Below are positions 1-7,794 of a DNA stretch of 22,354 nucleotides, piece after piece; the first letter of the stretch is position 1, and every line of letters begins with the position of its first letter. Origin of the DNA: a virus; IMG/VR virus record IMGVR_UViG_3300037189_027533, positions 1 to 22,354 of that record; one strand, written 5' to 3'. The position numbers and the translations under genes were made by a program. The notes beneath the pieces are model-generated. The model saw only the letters and a list, made by a program, of their open reading frames with translations. It did not search any database and had not been told where the DNA came from.

Positions 1-400
1 ATTAAATAATGGTTTCAATTTTAAGCAAGTACGGGATGTTGTCGGGGTTATCAAATGTTATTCTACCTATGTTGGAGCTAAAGGATATCAAAAACACGAT
101 GAAAGATTTGAAAAGCTGCGTGAGATTGGTCAAGAGTTTGGAGCCACTACTGGACGACCAAGACAAATTGATTGGCTAAATTTCAATGAAGTAATTACAG
201 CTTGCCAAATGAATGGTGTAACCAAGCTAATTGTAAACAAAATGGATGTTTTAGCTCAAATTGAAAATGGCTGGGATTGGTATCAGGATGGTAAATTACA
301 TTTTGTTGATGATGAAGGTTCATTTATGCTTTGTCTTATGAATTACATTGCAAAATACAATTCAGATATTGAAGTTGAATTCCAGGGTCAATTACATTGA
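1..400 (+). CDS. Adenylosuccinate synthetase family protein (PurA/PurZ), C-terminal part
   Basis: The reading frame is open from base 2 and ends at TGA 398-400, giving 132 visible residues; the N-terminus lies outside the window. The fold-specific C-terminal motifs of adenylosuccinate synthetase are clear: TYVGA, then EFGATTGRPR followed by W, and NKMDVL, the NKxD-type base-recognition loop of the nucleotide site. The tail after NKMDVL is shorter than in bacterial PurA, as in archaeal and phage members. The family joins IMP (PurA) or dGMP (PurZ, the 2-aminoadenine route of Z-genome phages) to aspartate. The residues that separate PurA from PurZ lie in the missing N-terminus, so no symbol is given. 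The stop overlaps the next start, implying translational coupling to the clamp gene. Confidence 0.88.
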   Translation, partial: LNNGFNFKQVRDVVGVIKCYSTYVGAKGYQKHDERFEKLREIGQEFGATTGRPRQIDWLNFNEVITACQMNGVTKLIVNKMDVLAQIENGWDWYQDGKLHFVDDEGSFMLCLMNYIAKYNSDIEVEFQGQLH

Positions 401-1515
401 AATTCAAACTATCTAAAATTGATCATCTCTCTAAATTGCAAGTATTGAATAAACTTGAAAAATCTAAGCTTGCAATTTCTGAAAATAAATCCTCAATTTA
501 TAGCAATCTGATATTTTACACAAATAACAATAAATTATTTTGTTATTTGAATAATATGCATGCTTTTTCTTCAGTGTTTCTAACCGATGTTGAAGAAGAA
601 TTTGCTTTTTCATTAGACTGTAATATATTTTTGAATGCTTTCAATAATTTTCCCACAAATGAAATTCAATTTATTTACAATTCAGAAAATAATACATTAG
701 TTTTTGGCAATAAGAAAACCAGGGTATCATTGTCAACATCTCTTGTATCTGAAAAAGTGATTGAAAGTTTAGAAAATTCATTCATTTATGATAAAGATAA
801 CATTGTTGATATAAACAATGATGAATTAGCAAAAGCAATCAAATATACATTGTTTGCATGTGCGCCGGATGCTGAAGAATATCCTTACACTTCTATTTTG
901 TTTTACATAAAGGATAATAGTGTATGCTGCCAATCATCTGACAAGCATAGAATAGCTTTATTTGGAGATTCAATACTGCCAAATAACACATATCTAATTT
1001 CTAAAAATAATGCTGATAATATACTAAACTTTTTAGATTACAGAAAAGAAAGCAAGTTTTATTTATCAAGAAATTCATTATTTTTAGTGAATGAGAATGA
1101 TAAATTTGGTTGTCAACTTGAATCAAATGAATACAGTGCTGTATTTGAAAATTACAAAAAGTTTCTAAATACTGCTGAATCAATATTTTCTATAAAGCTT
1201 GACAAATCTGATGTTACAAAATCAGTAAAGTTCATTTCAAATATAAGTTCTGGAAACACTGTGACTTTTCAATTCCAGAATGATGAATTAATTCTAGGTA
1301 GTTCTTCTCATGAAAAGGGAAGTGCTATTGACAAAATTAAACTTGATGAAATTGTAAATGATTTATCTGTAGTTTATTTAGCGAGTCATGTCAACAAGGT
1401 CTTAGATATTCTGCCTGAAAACATTGTTGAATTTGATTTTTTGAACTACAATGGATATACACTGCTAAAACTAAAAGCAGACAGCTATATTCACTTAATT
1501 TTCCCAATGGAATAA
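397..1515 (+). CDS. dnaN: DNA polymerase III beta-type sliding clamp
   Basis: This 372-residue protein has the length of a bacterial beta clamp (about 366-380). The N-terminus (MKFKLSKIDHLSKLQVL) resembles the clamp start, SSDKHRIAL near residue 190 matches the central TDGHRLA-type motif, and the last residues HLIFPME match the terminal Y-x-x-x-P-M-R/E signature. It should form a ring on DNA that tethers polymerase and other phage proteins. The start is TTG at 397, inside the TTGA overlap with the upstream stop; the next in-frame Met is far inside the domain, so TTG is preferred. It heads a clamp, clamp-loader and sigma cluster. Sequence is very divergent from host-type DnaN, so identification rests on motifs, length and neighbours. 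Confidence 0.82.
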   Translation: MKFKLSKIDHLSKLQVLNKLEKSKLAISENKSSIYSNLIFYTNNNKLFCYLNNMHAFSSVFLTDVEEEFAFSLDCNIFLNAFNNFPTNEIQFIYNSENNTLVFGNKKTRVSLSTSLVSEKVIESLENSFIYDKDNIVDINNDELAKAIKYTLFACAPDAEEYPYTSILFYIKDNSVCCQSSDKHRIALFGDSILPNNTYLISKNNADNILNFLDYRKESKFYLSRNSLFLVNENDKFGCQLESNEYSAVFENYKKFLNTAESIFSIKLDKSDVTKSVKFISNISSGNTVTFQFQNDELILGSSSHEKGSAIDKIKLDEIVNDLSVVYLASHVNKVLDILPENIVEFDFLNYNGYTLLKLKADSYIHLIFPME

Positions 1516-1517
1516 AA

Positions 1518-2513
1518 ATGTCATCTAAAATTTTTATTGGTTCAAGACACCAGGCTTATATTTTCTTAAGAGCCAAGAATAACTCCACTTTTACTGTGCA
1601 TAACGTTCAGTCTCATGTAAAGAGTTTTTCACCTTTATTTGATGGTAATAAAACTTTTATTTACAACAATCCATCTTCTGAGGAAATAAAATTGATTTCC
1701 ACTCTGGTTGATAAGAATATGGGTGAGCATTGTTTGCTGTTTGATGATGAAAGTTTTGATGGAAGAATTTCTTTAATCCAAAAAATAAGAAAGAGTAATT
1801 CTGTATATAATTTTTCCTATCCAGTATTAGGTGACACCACTGAACTTAAAAGAAGAGTTTTGCAATTTACAAAAACTTTAGAAATAGAAATAGACAACAA
1901 TTGCTTTGACTGGATATCACAAAATTGTCCAATCTTTAGAATCAAGTCCAAAGAATCTGGTTCTAAAAAAGAATCTCTTACATACGACATAGAATTGCTT
2001 TTCCAAGAGCTATATAAGATTAGTTCTTACACAGACAAGATAACATTAGAAGAATTACAAAATTCTAATTTCAACACTGATTCTGATATTTTCATGTTCA
2101 TTGATCAAATATTGAATAAAAAACTAAATGAAGCTCTAGTTTCATCCCAGTTGCTTATGTCAAGTATGGGTGAACAAGGTATGCTTTTAATTCTTTTGAA
2201 TCAATTGTTGTTTCTTCTTCATGTTTCTCAATGCAAAGAAGAAAGAATCTACAACACTGATGATGTATTGAAGAGATTAGAGAATAGAGATTTAATTGGT
2301 AAATATTTATCAGAATCTTGGGAATTGATTTCAGTGCCAATAAAAAGCCAAAATCCCACCAGAGTTCGTATTGAAATTTCAAAAGATACATATTCAACAA
2401 TCAAATTATCAAAAATGATTAATTTCGTTGTGGATACAATCAAAGATCTAAGAAATCACGGCAACAAAAATATAGCAATGTTTTTATTGCTAAATAAAAT
2501 GCAAATTGTATAA
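1518..2513 (+). CDS. DNA polymerase III delta subunit-like clamp loader protein (HolA-like)
   Basis: The 331 residues follow the layout of bacterial HolA. There is a degenerate AAA+ N-terminal region with no Walker A. Next comes a segment (about 155-180, YDIELLFQELYKISSY then KITLEEL) matching the delta-family 'N-x-L-x-x-E-L-x-K-L-x-x-Y...ITLEDV' stretch. The C-terminal helical collar (about 190-240, DIFMFIDQILNKKLNEAL then LLILLNQLLFLLHV) matches the 'lxDALLeGd...LLaLLarQLRLLLQ' pattern. Delta is the wrench that opens the beta clamp. The gene starts two bases after the clamp stop, which supports a matched clamp/loader pair. No gamma/tau or delta-prime subunit is visible here; it may use host subunits or genes elsewhere. 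Similarity is weak and recognised by pattern. Confidence 0.68.
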   Translation: MSSKIFIGSRHQAYIFLRAKNNSTFTVHNVQSHVKSFSPLFDGNKTFIYNNPSSEEIKLISTLVDKNMGEHCLLFDDESFDGRISLIQKIRKSNSVYNFSYPVLGDTTELKRRVLQFTKTLEIEIDNNCFDWISQNCPIFRIKSKESGSKKESLTYDIELLFQELYKISSYTDKITLEELQNSNFNTDSDIFMFIDQILNKKLNEALVSSQLLMSSMGEQGMLLILLNQLLFLLHVSQCKEERIYNTDDVLKRLENRDLIGKYLSESWELISVPIKSQNPTRVRIEISKDTYSTIKLSKMINFVVDTIKDLRNHGNKNIAMFLLLNKMQIV

Positions 2514-2521
2514 AATCAGTA

Positions 2522-3079
2522 ATGTTAGAAGATAGATATGTATACATAAATAATTTAATTGATAAAATTAAATCTGGAAATTCTGAAAGTTTGTTTGAAC
2601 TGAAAGAGTTTTACAAACCTCTTATCTTAACTTCTTTAAAAAGATGCATAGCTAAAGATCAAAGATTATTTCCTTACAGAGAAGACATATTATCCGAATC
2701 AATTTTTGTATTAGAAAAATTAGTACATCAATATGATCCATCTCTTACATATTTCTCTTATTTTTTATCTACAAGAATAGATATCAATATAATCAGATAT
2801 TCTGTTGATAAATTTTTAGATAAAAATGAATCTAATGAAAATTATGAATTTGAAGCTACTTCAGACCCACTAAGTAGAATTGAAGATGTAATTACATTGC
2901 ACGAAGCTATTAATAAATTGAATCCTAGTCAAAAAGAAGCTATTGAACTTTATTTCTTTCAACAAAAAGATCAAGAAGAAGCTGCAAGTATTTTAAATAT
3001 AACACAAAGTGCTTTTTCAAAAAGATTACAAAGAGCAATTTTATCTTTAAAGGATATTCTTGGCAAAGATTTTTATTAA
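2522..3079 (+). CDS. RNA polymerase sigma factor, ECF/sigma-70 family, phage-encoded
   Basis: The 185 residues have a two-domain sigma layout. A region-2-like helical segment spans about residues 10-95 (ELKEFYKPLILTSLKR, then EDILSESIFVLEKLVHQYDP and FSYFLSTRIDINIIRY). After a short acidic linker comes region 4 (about 125-178) with helix-turn-helix DQEEAASILNITQSAFSKRL. It should direct host RNA polymerase to phage promoters. It is the last gene of the clamp operon, 8 bases after the loader gene, and the operon ends at a terminator 47 bases downstream. No clear ribosome-binding site precedes the ATG, so coupling is likely. The C-terminal tail ends in bulky residues (LKDILGKDFY), which could be tested as a clamp contact as in T4 gp55, but this is speculation. 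Confidence 0.75.
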   Translation: MLEDRYVYINNLIDKIKSGNSESLFELKEFYKPLILTSLKRCIAKDQRLFPYREDILSESIFVLEKLVHQYDPSLTYFSYFLSTRIDINIIRYSVDKFLDKNESNENYEFEATSDPLSRIEDVITLHEAINKLNPSQKEAIELYFFQQKDQEEAASILNITQSAFSKRLQRAILSLKDILGKDFY

Positions 3080-3125
3080 TGGAATATAAACAAATTATTT
3101 TTGTAATATATCATTATGTTTTCCA

Positions 3126-3166
3126 AATTCCTTTAGAACAATCGATCTAGAGGAATTATTTTATTT
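3126..3166 (+). terminator. Intrinsic terminator after the clamp-loader-sigma operon
   Basis: Two 12-base arms at 3126-3137 and 3146-3157 pair fully in RNA, with one G-U wobble and an 8-base loop. A T-rich tail (ATTTTATTT, 3158-3166) follows. It lies between the sigma gene and a gene with its own ribosome-binding site. Confidence 0.75.
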
Positions 3167-3181
3167 AAGGGGATTCTAATT

Positions 3182-3898
3182 GTGGTAGAAAACAATATTT
3201 CCGATGACATGATTTACAATTGGCGCAATGAATTACGTGCTCATAAAGACGGTGTATATGTTGTAGCCAATTCGACAGCTAGCAAATTAAAAAACCAAGG
3301 TTTTAACAAATCAGAAGTTATCGAGTTACTCGCAGCTAATAATTACGAAATAGAATTAGCTAACAGAGTAGCTTCTAATCTTTTTGACGAAAATCCAAAT
3401 GTCGAACAGAATTCTACAGTTGAAGTTGCAGTAGTTCCAACCAAATATTCTGATTGCGCCCCTATTATTGAAAAAAATCTTCAAAAATTATCAGCTAAAG
3501 AATTCACTAAGCGTTTGTGCACTGGCCCTTATGCAATTGTGAAAACTGATGATAGAGGAATTACTCAATGGCAAAGATGGGCTTCAATGGCTAAAGAATC
3601 AGAAGCAGGAATGCAAAATTTACATTCAGCTCTTAAACCTTACATTGAGGAACAGTTACTCTACAGTGTTCTTACCGCTCAATCTGAACAGGCTGAAATT
3701 AAAACAGCATCACAAGATAGATATATTGTTTCAATGAAAAAGGGCACTGCTGAAGTAGACTTAATGAATGGAACATCCACAAGTGATAAATATGTTCAAG
3801 GTAGCTATTCATCATTTGGGCTTGTAGATGAATTTTTAGTCAAAGCTGCAGACACTGTTTCCCCTTATATGAGACTCAAAAGAGCAATCGTAGATTAA
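3182..3898 (+). CDS. Unknown protein at the start of the head module
   Basis: No family is recognised in these 238 residues. The start is GTG at 3182, preceded by AAGGGG at 3168-3173 as ribosome-binding site. The N-terminal half is helical, with a possible three-helix segment (about 35-68), and the C-terminal half is mixed. Two [KR]xAS tetrapeptides (62-65 and 174-177) resemble those in neighbouring putative virion proteins. The gene is flanked by terminators on both sides (3126-3166 and 3918-3949), so it is probably transcribed alone. That fits a protein needed in larger or differently timed amounts. A virion or packaging role is inferred from position only. Confidence 0.75.
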   Translation: MVENNISDDMIYNWRNELRAHKDGVYVVANSTASKLKNQGFNKSEVIELLAANNYEIELANRVASNLFDENPNVEQNSTVEVAVVPTKYSDCAPIIEKNLQKLSAKEFTKRLCTGPYAIVKTDDRGITQWQRWASMAKESEAGMQNLHSALKPYIEEQLLYSVLTAQSEQAEIKTASQDRYIVSMKKGTAEVDLMNGTSTSDKYVQGSYSSFGLVDEFLVKAADTVSPYMRLKRAIVD

Positions 3899-3917
3899 TA
3901 CATATAAACTATTCATT

Positions 3918-3949
3918 GAGCCGTGTTTTAATCACGGCTCTTTTCTTTT
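3918..3949 (+). terminator. Intrinsic terminator
   Basis: A perfect 8-bp GC-rich stem (GAGCCGTG 3918-3925 with CACGGCTC 3933-3940) and a 7-base loop are followed by TTTTCTTTT. The T-tract runs directly into the TATAAT box of the next gene. Confidence 0.9.
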
Positions 3950-3954
3950 ATAAT
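3949..3954 (+). promoter_or_regulatory. Candidate -10 box for the terminase genes
   Basis: A perfect TATAAT ends 6 bases before the ATG at 3961, with no ribosome-binding site between them. Typical -10 spacing would start the transcript at the A of the ATG. No convincing -35 box is visible; the upstream DNA is the terminator hairpin. Confidence 0.5.
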
Positions 3955-3960
3955 ACTACT

Positions 3961-4647
3961 ATGGAAGAAGTTGTAGATTCTCTAATCCCAGTTCAAAATA
4001 AAAGCCTGACGAAGGATGATAAAAAGCCTTCGAGAATGTTCAGTGATTTAAAGGAAAATGAGAGACCAATAATTCCTTTACCTCCTGACAATATGAGTGA
4101 TATTTCTTATCCTCAATTTATTGAACCGAGATGTGCTATTTGTGTATCCCCATTCAGAGATTTAGCAGAACATGTTTTTCTTGAGTCTGGGAAAAAACCT
4201 CAAACTGTTTTAAACTATTTTGCTAAACACTTTGATGCAAAGATGAACTGGGTGCAAATTAGCACTCACATGGAACAGCATTGTGATTTTAAGAAAATCG
4301 CAACATCTGGATTGAAAAACTATGAGCAGAGAGAAGAACTTATTGCTCCATGGATTTTCAGAGAACATCAATTGGCTCTTACAGCATTACTTGTTGAACT
4401 TGATGATGTAAGAGGCATGGACTGCTCTAAAAACAATGAGATGAAAATCAAAAGAGCAGCAATGGTTGAAAAACTCATTAGTAAAATTTTGCAAATCAAA
4501 GATGCAAGAGATAACCAGGGAGTTTATTCAATTAATATTTTTGAAATCTTAATGAAATTACATGAAAAAATGGAATCTGAATTTGATAAAAAAATTATAA
4601 GAGATGAACTTGTAGAACTTAGACATAAAATTCAGTCAGATAATTAA
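3961..4647 (+). CDS. Probable terminase small subunit, zinc-binding
   Basis: This 228-residue protein lies two bases upstream of the large terminase, the usual place of the small subunit that recognises phage DNA. A disordered, charged N-terminus (1-50) leads to a likely zinc-bound DNA-binding domain: C58-x2-C61, then helices, then H103-x3-H107-C108. The C-terminal half is helical and charged (EKLISKILQIKDARD, IFEILMKLHEKM), fitting oligomerisation. ATG 3961 is chosen over an in-frame TTG at 3916 because that TTG lies inside the terminator hairpin and its extra residues would be encoded by stem and T-tract. The function comes from context and the CxxC/HTH pattern, not from clear family similarity. 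Confidence 0.6.
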   Translation: MEEVVDSLIPVQNKSLTKDDKKPSRMFSDLKENERPIIPLPPDNMSDISYPQFIEPRCAICVSPFRDLAEHVFLESGKKPQTVLNYFAKHFDAKMNWVQISTHMEQHCDFKKIATSGLKNYEQREELIAPWIFREHQLALTALLVELDDVRGMDCSKNNEMKIKRAAMVEKLISKILQIKDARDNQGVYSINIFEILMKLHEKMESEFDKKIIRDELVELRHKIQSDN

Positions 4648-4649
4648 AA

Positions 4650-6761
4650 ATGAGAAAACCTTCTCCGGACAAACTAAAACAATACGATCTTAAATCTCAA
4701 ATGCTACAACACTCAGCTGCTGTAGTTGATTTTTTCAAAGAACAGGGTTTCGAAGGAGAATTTACAGATGAAATTTTTCCTGAAACAAGGTCTGAAGTAT
4801 CTCATCCCGCTATACCAGAAAAAACAAGATTTAACCCTGATCAAATTGTAGATATTGTTACTTTTATAGAACATCCTTATTTTTGTAACTTAAAACCATA
4901 CCCTTGGCAAAAATTAATTCTTAAATTGTTCTACATGGGTCAAGAAGGCAACACGAATCTAGAAATTACTAATTCAGAAAATCAAATTGATTGCGATGGA
5001 TGTGTATGGTCTTATATCAAAGATAATGAATTAGATTTTTACAATACAAGAAATAGTCAAAGGCAAGTTAAGACAATCTTTTCAATTACAAATTCACCTT
5101 GTGTTCAATGCAAAAGATTAGATCCAGTGGTTAAAGAACACAGATATGAACGTGCTAATTCTGAAGCTACAAACCCTGATGCTGAAAAAAAAGTAAAAGA
5201 GTTTGAAGAAAGAGCAATAACTGACAATTATCAATCTGAAATGGATCTTCTTTACTCTGAAGAGTTTGATCCAAAATTAAGAATGCAAGTAGAGACCAAA
5301 TGTCTTAACAGATACAAATTTGAAGAACTTGTTTTGGTGCTTGGTCGTCGTTCAGGAAAATCGTTTCTAGTGTCAGCAATGGCTCTTTATGAGCTTTACA
5401 GGCTTCTTTCCATGGGTCATCCACAAGGAAGATATGGGCTCATGGAGTTTGATGAAATTGTTTTGCTAAATGTTGCTAGAAACGAAGAGCAAGCAAAAAA
5501 AGCAATCTTCTCTAAAATCAAACAAACAGTTTTAGCTTCTCCTTACTTTCAACCTCATATTGGTAAAGATACTGAATTGGAGATGAGATTTTTAAATGAT
5601 CATGACCTGAAAGAAAATGAAAGAAGAATTGCTTTAGGTCTTAATCAATTTGCTGGAAGTTTAGTATTAAGATGCGGTTCAAGTAATGCTTCAGGTCTTG
5701 TTGGTCTTACTTGTTGGTCAATCATCATGGACGAAGTTGCTGCCATGGCTGGTGACAATCCTGATTCAGGCGTTGACAATGAATTGTATGATGAATTGAA
5801 ACCATCTTTAGCAACCTTTGGCAAAGATGGAAAAATGATGATGCTTTCTAACCCAAAAGGACCAATTGGGTTACTATTTGATTTACATGAAAATCGACAA
5901 GATGACCCAACAACATTAGTATTAAGATTACCAACCTGGCTTACAAATCCTAATATTGATAAAGATTGGCTTGAAAATCAAAAACGCAAAGATCCTAATG
6001 AATTTATGATGCAATATGGAGCTGAATTTGGAGCTTCATCATCTGATCCAATGTTTACTCCTGATTCAGTGCAAAGAATGTTTTCAAGCATGAACATGGT
6101 GAAACGTGCTGAACAAGGACATTCTTTACATGAATATTTTTGCCATTTAGATCCAGCAAGAACTTCAGATTACTATGCACTAGTAATTGGACACGCAGAA
6201 AGAATCAATGGAACTATTGGACCAGATTTTCAACCTTTGAGAAGAGTTGTAATTGATCATATCCATTTTTGGAGTCCAATTTCTAAAAATCAACCTATCT
6301 CCGAAAGAGAAGTGGAAGATTATGTAATTGAACTTAATCAAAAATTCAGATTCAGACAAGTTAGTATTGATCAATGGCATTCTCAATCTTCAATCATCAA
6401 ACTAAAATCAAGAGGTGTTAACATTGTTGAAAGACAGTTTAATAAAGAATATAAAGAAAAAATTTACACTGAACTGACTCAATTAGTAAGAGAAGATAGA
6501 ATTGATGTTTACGATATTTCAAATGGCAAATACATTGATGCTGGTGGACAAGAACAGCATTTGAATGAAATACAAGAAGCTAAAACTCAATTCTTATTCT
6601 TACAGAAAAAATGGAAAGGCAAAAGATATTATATTGAAGCTTTATCAGGCTATAAAGATGATATCTGTGATGCTATTGCTGCAGTGTCTTATGAATGCAC
6701 CACAAATAAAATTCTACAAAGACTACCATCAAGTAAAATGGTTAGATTTTCTAGAAGGTAA
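4650..6761 (+). CDS. Terminase large subunit (DNA packaging ATPase/nuclease)
   Basis: The 703-residue motor protein packages DNA into the prohead and cuts it. ATPase motifs: Walker A GRRSGKS (232-238), Walker B SIIMDE (357-362, D361/E362) and coupling motif LSNPKG (399-404). The C-terminal RNase H-like nuclease shows HLDPARTSDYYALVIG with D501, VSIDQWHS with D574, and YKDDICDAIAA with D671/D674. Unusually, the N-terminal part carries two Cys pairs, C115-x2-C118 and C151-x2-C154, probably a zinc finger in front of the ATPase. That makes it longer than many TerL proteins (450-600). It follows the probable small subunit by two bases, with no own ribosome-binding site, so coupling is likely. Confidence 0.95.
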   Translation: MRKPSPDKLKQYDLKSQMLQHSAAVVDFFKEQGFEGEFTDEIFPETRSEVSHPAIPEKTRFNPDQIVDIVTFIEHPYFCNLKPYPWQKLILKLFYMGQEGNTNLEITNSENQIDCDGCVWSYIKDNELDFYNTRNSQRQVKTIFSITNSPCVQCKRLDPVVKEHRYERANSEATNPDAEKKVKEFEERAITDNYQSEMDLLYSEEFDPKLRMQVETKCLNRYKFEELVLVLGRRSGKSFLVSAMALYELYRLLSMGHPQGRYGLMEFDEIVLLNVARNEEQAKKAIFSKIKQTVLASPYFQPHIGKDTELEMRFLNDHDLKENERRIALGLNQFAGSLVLRCGSSNASGLVGLTCWSIIMDEVAAMAGDNPDSGVDNELYDELKPSLATFGKDGKMMMLSNPKGPIGLLFDLHENRQDDPTTLVLRLPTWLTNPNIDKDWLENQKRKDPNEFMMQYGAEFGASSSDPMFTPDSVQRMFSSMNMVKRAEQGHSLHEYFCHLDPARTSDYYALVIGHAERINGTIGPDFQPLRRVVIDHIHFWSPISKNQPISEREVEDYVIELNQKFRFRQVSIDQWHSQSSIIKLKSRGVNIVERQFNKEYKEKIYTELTQLVREDRIDVYDISNGKYIDAGGQEQHLNEIQEAKTQFLFLQKKWKGKRYYIEALSGYKDDICDAIAAVSYECTTNKILQRLPSSKMVRFSRR

Positions 6762-6790
6762 AACAATAACTTTTTTATGAAAATATAAAC

Positions 6791-7780
6791 ATGTCTACCA
6801 AGAATATTAAAACAGCTCAATTTGGTGGTGTTGGTGGAGGTGGTAACGGTACACCTTTTGCACCTGGTGGAAGTCCTATTGGCAACAAAGGAAAGAACCA
6901 AGGTTCATGGGATATCAACATGTACATCGACGAAGATGCAAGTTTTGATAAAATTTTAAGTCGTACTCATCTTGATAGAAATTATGATTCAAGCGACAAT
7001 ATTGAAAAAAGACTAACTCCACAACATAGAGATTCAGAACTAGAACTAAATTATATACTTTCTCCAGCTGAAAGAAGACAGAAGAGAATTTGGGATTCAT
7101 TCTTTACATATCAAGAATCTTTGAGAAATCATGCTGAAGAAATAAAGAATCAATCAAAAAATATCAACTACACTAAACCATCTCACTTAATGACTACAGA
7201 AGAGTCTCTTAAGTCTAGAAGAAATCACGATGATCTTGCATTAAATAGACATGACAGAGAAGATAAAAGTCCTGATCAAATCAAGCCCGAAAGAACACAT
7301 CCCGTATTATCAGAAACAGAACTAATTCGTGTTGCTCAATATTTAAATAATAATGATGATGATGAAATTGTTTATATTTCTGGAAATAAAATGACTAATG
7401 ATACTCAACGGGATCCAACTTCGAAAATTCAAAAAACAATCAATCCTTACAATTACAACACTCCTGTTTTAACAGATGGCGTAGAACTTGACGATTATCT
7501 TGAAAATTCAGACAAAGCTAACAGAGGTGGGCAAGATTCTATGTACAACGAGCCCACAATTTTAGACTATACCAATCCTGATTATGCTCCTTCTTTTCCT
7601 AATCCTAGAGTAAAACCAATAACAAAAAAAACTGACGAAAACAAAGATAATATTGAAAAAAGATTGCATACAGAAAAATACATAACTAACACATTTGATA
7701 GATTGTATGAAAAAGACAGTTTGGAAGAGCAATACGACACTTATCCAGCTGGTACATTACCTCACACACCTTTCGGATAA
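6791..7780 (+). CDS. Unknown, probably disordered structural protein
   Basis: The 329 residues belong to no family I recognise. The N-terminus is Gly-rich and low in complexity (residues 12-37). The remainder is hydrophilic, rich in Asn, Asp, Glu, Lys and Arg, with short helical pieces and no membrane segment. Short peptides repeat internally: NIEKRL occurs at 70-75 and 287-292. A QESL/EESL/DSL series (YQESLRNHAEE, TTEESLKSRRNHDD, EKDSLEEQYD) resembles peptides in later ORFs of the module. No Shine-Dalgarno precedes the ATG, but TATGAAA and TATAAAC lie just upstream. It sits directly after the large terminase. A virion-associated or adaptor role is guessed from position. Confidence 0.75.
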   Translation: MSTKNIKTAQFGGVGGGGNGTPFAPGGSPIGNKGKNQGSWDINMYIDEDASFDKILSRTHLDRNYDSSDNIEKRLTPQHRDSELELNYILSPAERRQKRIWDSFFTYQESLRNHAEEIKNQSKNINYTKPSHLMTTEESLKSRRNHDDLALNRHDREDKSPDQIKPERTHPVLSETELIRVAQYLNNNDDDEIVYISGNKMTNDTQRDPTSKIQKTINPYNYNTPVLTDGVELDDYLENSDKANRGGQDSMYNEPTILDYTNPDYAPSFPNPRVKPITKKTDENKDNIEKRLHTEKYITNTFDRLYEKDSLEEQYDTYPAGTLPHTPFG

Positions 7781-7782
7781 TG

Positions 7783-7788
7783 TAAAAT
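7783..7788 (+). promoter_or_regulatory. Candidate -10 box before the UDP-galactopyranose mutase gene
   Basis: TAAAAT, preceded by TG as in extended -10 elements, ends 6 bases before the ATG at 7795. No ribosome-binding site lies between, so the message could be leaderless. The hexamer is common in AT-rich DNA. Confidence 0.3.
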
Positions 7789-7794
7789 ATACTT

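Noticed and set aside
209-400. Separate 63-residue ORF starting at 209
   Set aside because: It is the last part of the adenylosuccinate synthetase frame, which is open from base 2.
3916-3960. TTG start for the small terminase
   Set aside because: The extra codons are the terminator stem and T-tract; ATG 3961 is a better start.
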